Positions 60,440 through 64,000 of a stretch of 64,000 bases of DNA are shown here, in pieces (position 1 is the stretch's first letter; each line of letters starts with the position of its first letter). The stretch lies in the NCBI RefSeq assembly GCF_001636315.1, contig NZ_KV440949.1, forward strand, positions 1,907,203-1,971,202, written 5' to 3'. A program made the position numbers and the translations under genes. The notes under the pieces are model-generated. The model did no database searches. It was not told where the DNA came from and saw only the letters and a list, made by a program, of their open reading frames with translations. The stretch comes from Neobacillus mesonae. Its GTDB lineage: Bacteria; Bacillota; Bacilli; Bacillales; Cytobacillaceae.

Positions 60440-62633
60440 AATGATCTGCTGGGGGTGTGATGAGCACCTGTCCATTTTCTATGAGGACCTTGGCTCCAAT
60501 TACAGCGTGTAGATCAAGCCAGTTTCTTTCCATCCAATTGCTATTATGGATACTTAAGACATAGCCGTTGTCTGGGATGGCGGAATTATTACCGCCCCTC
60601 TTCACCACCACGCCTTCCTCTACGGTTACTTCATAGCCATATGGATTGGTTCGAGTTGTCTCTCCATGCTCAGGTGTGTATAAAATCAGCTGATCTGCTC
60701 CCCGCTTTGTATTAATGCCGTCCAGCTTTCTTGACTTTACATTTTGCCCCCAAATACCTTGTACAAGGAACGGTCTTAGCGCAGTCTCTCCAATTTTTTG
60801 CGGAATCGCATCAATTTCTTGCAACAGGGACTTTAATCGTGCTCTGTATTGTCCAGCTGCCTCAGTCTCATTATATTTCTCAGCGACCAAAGCTTTCACA
60901 GCCAGCTGACCGGCTTTCCCGTACAGTTCAATCTTCTCTAAATACGGCTTGGTTTCATTTAGGAATTTCTCATTTCCCAGGTTTTGACGCAGTCTTTCGG
61001 GCGCCGTTTGTAACTTTTCAAATTCAGCAAGGAGCTTATTGGCAGCCTGTTCGGTATCATCTGCCTCATAGGCCTTCCAGAACTCTTCAATCAATGGCGT
61101 TAAGGTCAGCGAATCCTGGTCATTAAGCGTTGACGAATAAGAATTCTCAGCAAATGTCCGCAAGGCATCTGCTGCCTTTCCGCCAAAAGACTGAATACTG
61201 CGCTCCCACGAATCAATCGGATGATAGTCGGCTGGATTCCAGCTGTAATCAGCGATCGTATATAGTGGGATTTTTGAAGCTTCTGCCTCATTCATTGGAT
61301 TCGCTGTTAATCCTACGACACCGTTTTTGGTTAAATCAGCATCTCTATGATCGAGCGGACCGAGGAATATTCGATTACGCTCAAAATCGTTCACCGGATA
61401 ATTATCCCATAGCAACAAATCATGCTGAAAAATGTCTCGTACCTTCTGTGCTTCTTCAGCTGTGATCTGCTTAGAAACCACATCCTGACCCGTCCACATA
61501 ACAATCGTATCCTCATCAAGCAAATCGGCAAAGCGCTCCCGATAGGTGTTTGATTGATTTCCAGCATAATCCGTTGGAACCGTAATCAACCGTTCTCCAC
61601 CCTTATGTGTTCCAAGAAATTCTTTTGAAAAACGATTCAACAGATAGGCATGCGCAGCTGCTATTGGATCTTCCTCTTCACCAAATCTAGTTTTATCCTG
61701 TTCGCAATATAATGTTTTATTAATATCATCGAGGAAAATGGCATAGGAGCGTACGCCTAAATCCCACATTTTTTCCATCTTCTTAATCAATAAGTCAAAA
61801 TCTTGATTGCCCGAATAGCAAATAGATTGACCTGGTGAAAGGGAAAAAGTAAATTTCACATGGTTTTCCTGTGCCTTCTCGATTAGCTCGGCTATTCTTG
61901 CCAGCTCTTTCTCCGGATAAGGCTCCCGCCAATTTTCCCTATGATATGGGTCATCCTTGGGTGCATAAATATACGTATTCAGTTTATTCTCCCCATAGAA
62001 TTCCAATTGATTTAACCGATCCTCATGTGTCCAAGGCGGGCCATAAAATCCTTCAATCGATCCCCGGATAGGCATTTCTGGCCAGTCACGGATTTCTACC
62101 TGTGGAAACCAATCCCTGCCTTTTTGTTTTTGGATCAATTGTTTAAACGTCTTGGCCGCATAATATGTACCTGTCTGATCTTTTCCAGCCAGGATAATTT
62201 GGTTCTTCCCTTTGCTGCTTGATGCCAGAACATATCCTTCCTTCTTCAATGCTTCCGGACCTTCAATACCCATTTGGTTCAGCACTTCTGCGGCAGCTTG
62301 ATTTTCATCTGGGCCGCCAATCCAAATCGTAACAGGTGTTTTGACCTGCTTATTGTCGTTATAGCGGATAATTTCCTTTACCTCCGCAGCTTCTAGGGCA
62401 CCAACCACCTCTTTAATCGCGTATTCATCGGTGTCCTTCCCTGTAACAATTCCCACTTTTGGTGTAAGAGGAAAACCATTATCTGTCAAGTGGACCTCCT
62501 GTGGCGTTGGGTTCATAACTGGTGTGACTTCACTGGCAGCTGATGCTTTATTTGCCCCATAGATCATAGGAACACTTAATAGTAAACTAGTAGACATGAC
62601 CAGCGCCTTTTTCCAAAAAGTTAATCCAATCAT
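60438..62633 (-). CDS. Secreted GH84 beta-N-acetylglucosaminidase (hyaluronidase/O-GlcNAcase-like)
   Basis: 731 residues. Signal peptide (FWKKALVMSTSLLLSVPMIYG). A small N-terminal domain (about 40-175) precedes the GH84 barrel: PIRGSIEGFYGPPWTHEDRL (189-208, partial), NTYIYAPKDDPYHRENWR, and the catalytic pair Asp302-Asp303 in YAIFLDDINKTLYC. A helical C-terminal region follows. It releases terminal N-acetylglucosamine from glycans or glycoproteins outside the cell. Start ATG at 62633 is only weakly supported (GGAGG 12 nt upstream). A terminator-like hairpin lies in its leader. Confidence 0.88.
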   Translation of the reverse strand: MIGLTFWKKALVMSTSLLLSVPMIYGANKASAASEVTPVMNPTPQEVHLTDNGFPLTPKVGIVTGKDTDEYAIKEVVGALEAAEVKEIIRYNDNKQVKTPVTIWIGGPDENQAAAEVLNQMGIEGPEALKKEGYVLASSSKGKNQIILAGKDQTGTYYAAKTFKQLIQKQKGRDWFPQVEIRDWPEMPIRGSIEGFYGPPWTHEDRLNQLEFYGENKLNTYIYAPKDDPYHRENWREPYPEKELARIAELIEKAQENHVKFTFSLSPGQSICYSGNQDFDLLIKKMEKMWDLGVRSYAIFLDDINKTLYCEQDKTRFGEEEDPIAAAHAYLLNRFSKEFLGTHKGGERLITVPTDYAGNQSNTYRERFADLLDEDTIVMWTGQDVVSKQITAEEAQKVRDIFQHDLLLWDNYPVNDFERNRIFLGPLDHRDADLTKNGVVGLTANPMNEAEASKIPLYTIADYSWNPADYHPIDSWERSIQSFGGKAADALRTFAENSYSSTLNDQDSLTLTPLIEEFWKAYEADDTEQAANKLLAEFEKLQTAPERLRQNLGNEKFLNETKPYLEKIELYGKAGQLAVKALVAEKYNETEAAGQYRARLKSLLQEIDAIPQKIGETALRPFLVQGIWGQNVKSRKLDGINTKRGADQLILYTPEHGETTRTNPYGYEVTVEEGVVVKRGGNNSAIPDNGYVLSIHNSNWMERNWLDLHAVIGAKVLIENGQVLITPPADH

Positions 62634-62764
62634 CCTTATCGACTTCCTCCATTTAGTGTGTTTTTTTCAAAATATTCATCGACTTCCTTGTTAATGGTTA
62701 AGTTTTCGGGTACAACACCCCCTTGATAATTTTTTTTATGGTTGGCTACTAGATTTCTTTTTGA

Positions 62765-62820
62765 AAAATAAAAATGGCATGGAAAACTAGCGAGTGCATT
62801 CCCGCTTTGTTTTCCATGCC
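62765..62820 (-). terminator. Terminator-like hairpin in the GH84 leader
   Basis: GGCATGGAAAAC (62776-62787) and GTTTTCCATGCC (62809-62820) pair perfectly over 12 bp; the minus-strand reading ends in ATTTTTATTTTT. No minus-strand gene lies upstream, so the hairpin is in the leader of the GH84 gene and could be an attenuator. Confidence 0.6.
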
Positions 62821-62862
62821 TAGTATCATCTAGTAACATGAAACCAATTATTTACTATTTAT

Positions 62863-62877
62863 ACTAAAGCGTTTACA
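62863..62877. promoter_or_regulatory. cre-like site between GH84 and AI-2E genes
   Basis: ACTAAAGCGTTTACA matches WTGNAANCGNWNNCW except at two positions. Catabolite control of a glycosidase would be sensible. Confidence 0.35.
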
Positions 62878-63083
62878 TTTGGGGGTCAACATATTTTAGA
62901 ATAGTCAGTAATATAGAACCACAATGGAATGATAATTGAGTAAATAGGCCCATAGATCACACGGTCAGCGAGTTAGCATCTTATGATAGATCATAGCTCC
63001 TGCAGCCCTATACATAGCACTAGCCGCTCGTAAATGGTAATATTATTTTTAAAACATGATCCAAAGAAAGCAGGTATGATATA

Positions 63084-64000
63084 GTGTCGATAGTAGAAAA
63101 AAGATGGTTTAAAGGGATGATTGCCATCCTGTTATTTTTGTTAATTTTGCTTTTGTTAAATAAAAATCAGTATATCCTAACTCCAATTGTGGTTTTGCTT
63201 AAAACCATCTTTTTACCTTTCGTAGTAGCGGGGATATTGTTTTATCTATGCCGCCCGCTGGTAGAATGGCTTATAAAAAAGAAAGCTCCCAAATGGGCAG
63301 CCATTTTGACCGCCTATGCTGCCATCTGTTTATTTTTCTTTGGTGTGATCAGATTAGTTGGCCCGATCATCACTGATCAATTAGAACGATTTATGGATAA
63401 TGTACCGGCCATGTTTTCTACCGTGAATGATTTCATTGCCTATATTAAAGAGAATCAGAACACTTTTCCGAATTTTGTTCAAGAGGGATTGGTAACCGCC
63501 AGTGAAGAAATACAATCTAGGCTGGAAGCAAGTGGAGGAAAAATCGCAAGCGGGATTCTTGGTATTTTCAGTTTTATCGGAGGTTTTATTAATACCGTCT
63601 TCTATCTTGTGCTGGTCCCATTTATTTTATTTTATATGCTAAAGGACAGTCATCGGTTTGCGCCGAGTGTGGCCATGTTTTTCCCGAGGTCTAAAAAGGA
63701 ACATGTTCTTCGCATCTTAAAAGAAATGGACAAGACGATTTCTACCTATATTCAAGGTCAAATGCTTGTTAGTGTAATTGTCGGCGTTCTGTTGTTTATC
63801 GGCTACTTATTGATCGGCTTAAATTATTCCCTTGTTTTAGCGATGTTTGGTATGTTTACAAACGTCATCCCATTTCTTGGGCCATACATTGCCGTCATCC
63901 CTGCCTTTCTTGTTGCCTTATTTCAAAAACCAATTTTGGCGCTTTACGTAGCCATCATTATGTTAGTCGCACAGCAAATCGAAGGAAATATCATCTCGCC
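63084..64000 (+). CDS. AI-2E family transporter (N-terminal part, runs off the window)
   Basis: At least 305 residues from GTG at 63084, with no stop before the window end. Several membrane helices: GMIAILLFLLILLLL, IFLPFVVAGILFYLCRPLVEW and VPFILFYMLKDSHRF, then TISTYIQGQMLVSVIVGVLL and LVLAMFGMFTNVIPFLGPYI (key family signature). The YueF/YtvI/YdbI group exports or exchanges small molecules or ions; in Bacilli some are Na+/H+ or Li+/H+ antiporter-like. AAGCAGG lies about 9 nt upstream. Confidence 0.85.
   Translation, partial: MSIVEKRWFKGMIAILLFLLILLLLNKNQYILTPIVVLLKTIFLPFVVAGILFYLCRPLVEWLIKKKAPKWAAILTAYAAICLFFFGVIRLVGPIITDQLERFMDNVPAMFSTVNDFIAYIKENQNTFPNFVQEGLVTASEEIQSRLEASGGKIASGILGIFSFIGGFINTVFYLVLVPFILFYMLKDSHRFAPSVAMFFPRSKKEHVLRILKEMDKTISTYIQGQMLVSVIVGVLLFIGYLLIGLNYSLVLAMFGMFTNVIPFLGPYIAVIPAFLVALFQKPILALYVAIIMLVAQQIEGNIIS

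Noticed and set aside
62636-62839. 67-codon ORF upstream of the GH84 gene
   Set aside because: It runs through the terminator-like hairpin, has no ribosome site and no recognisable domain.

Overview
The window looks like chromosomal DNA of a Gram-positive, spore-forming Bacillaceae bacterium of the Neobacillus/Bacillus type. The evidence is low to moderate GC, strong AAGGAGG-type ribosome binding sites with many GTG/TTG starts, simple hairpin terminators, YjcZ-type small proteins, GlnK-GlnL, YtoQ, YitT, DUF3231 and Bacillus-like CcpA and PhoP sites. No rRNA, tRNA, phage, insertion sequence or CRISPR array was seen.

Layout. 1-4.4 kb: end of a glutamate symporter, YtoQ, an exported amidohydrolase and a nitrilase-family enzyme. 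4.5-6.6 kb: a short defence-type operon of a membrane-anchored Macro-domain protein, a TIR-like protein and a 56-residue protein coupled to it, closest to a type II Thoeris system. 6.6-12 kb: MBL hydrolase, GltT and the GlnK-GlnL two-component system. 12-20 kb: AcfC-like binding protein, a sensor kinase, an LVIVD lipoprotein, a zinc peptidase and a peptidoglycan carboxypeptidase. 20-27.4 kb: nucleoside salvage (pdp-deoC-cdd-nupC and pbuE-like-deoD), two operons that share one operator, with a TrmB-type regulator between them. 27.6-31.5 kb: EamA transporter, PepD and membrane proteins. 31.6-37.5 kb: tryptophan-to-anthranilate (kynurenine) operon with a divergent TetR regulator. 37.6-45 kb: YitT protein, dicarboxylate symporter, K+ transporter subunit, peptidase and MFS transporter. 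45-47.5 kb: a GDPD-PhoD fusion behind a four-repeat Pho box, plus a decayed partial copy at 43.2 kb. 48-63 kb: mixed metabolic and membrane genes, including two thiol-redox genes interrupted by in-frame UGA. The window ends inside an AI-2E family exporter.

Three things stand out. (1) A peroxiredoxin (58169-58774) and a membrane-anchored redoxin (50752-51261) each have UGA where a catalytic cysteine is expected. Each UGA is followed, 12-14 nt later, by a hairpin whose apical loop starts with GG, as in bacterial SECIS elements. Both are best read as selenoproteins rather than pseudogenes. (2) The Macro/TIR operon is a candidate type II-like Thoeris system with a CAP12-like TIR and a possible third component. 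(3) Intergenic DNA is filled with tandem arrays of unrelated sequence that nearly all repeat every 52-53 bp or every 21 bp (about five or two turns of B-DNA), and with a family of hairpins that keep a 15-nt loop while the stem sequence varies.
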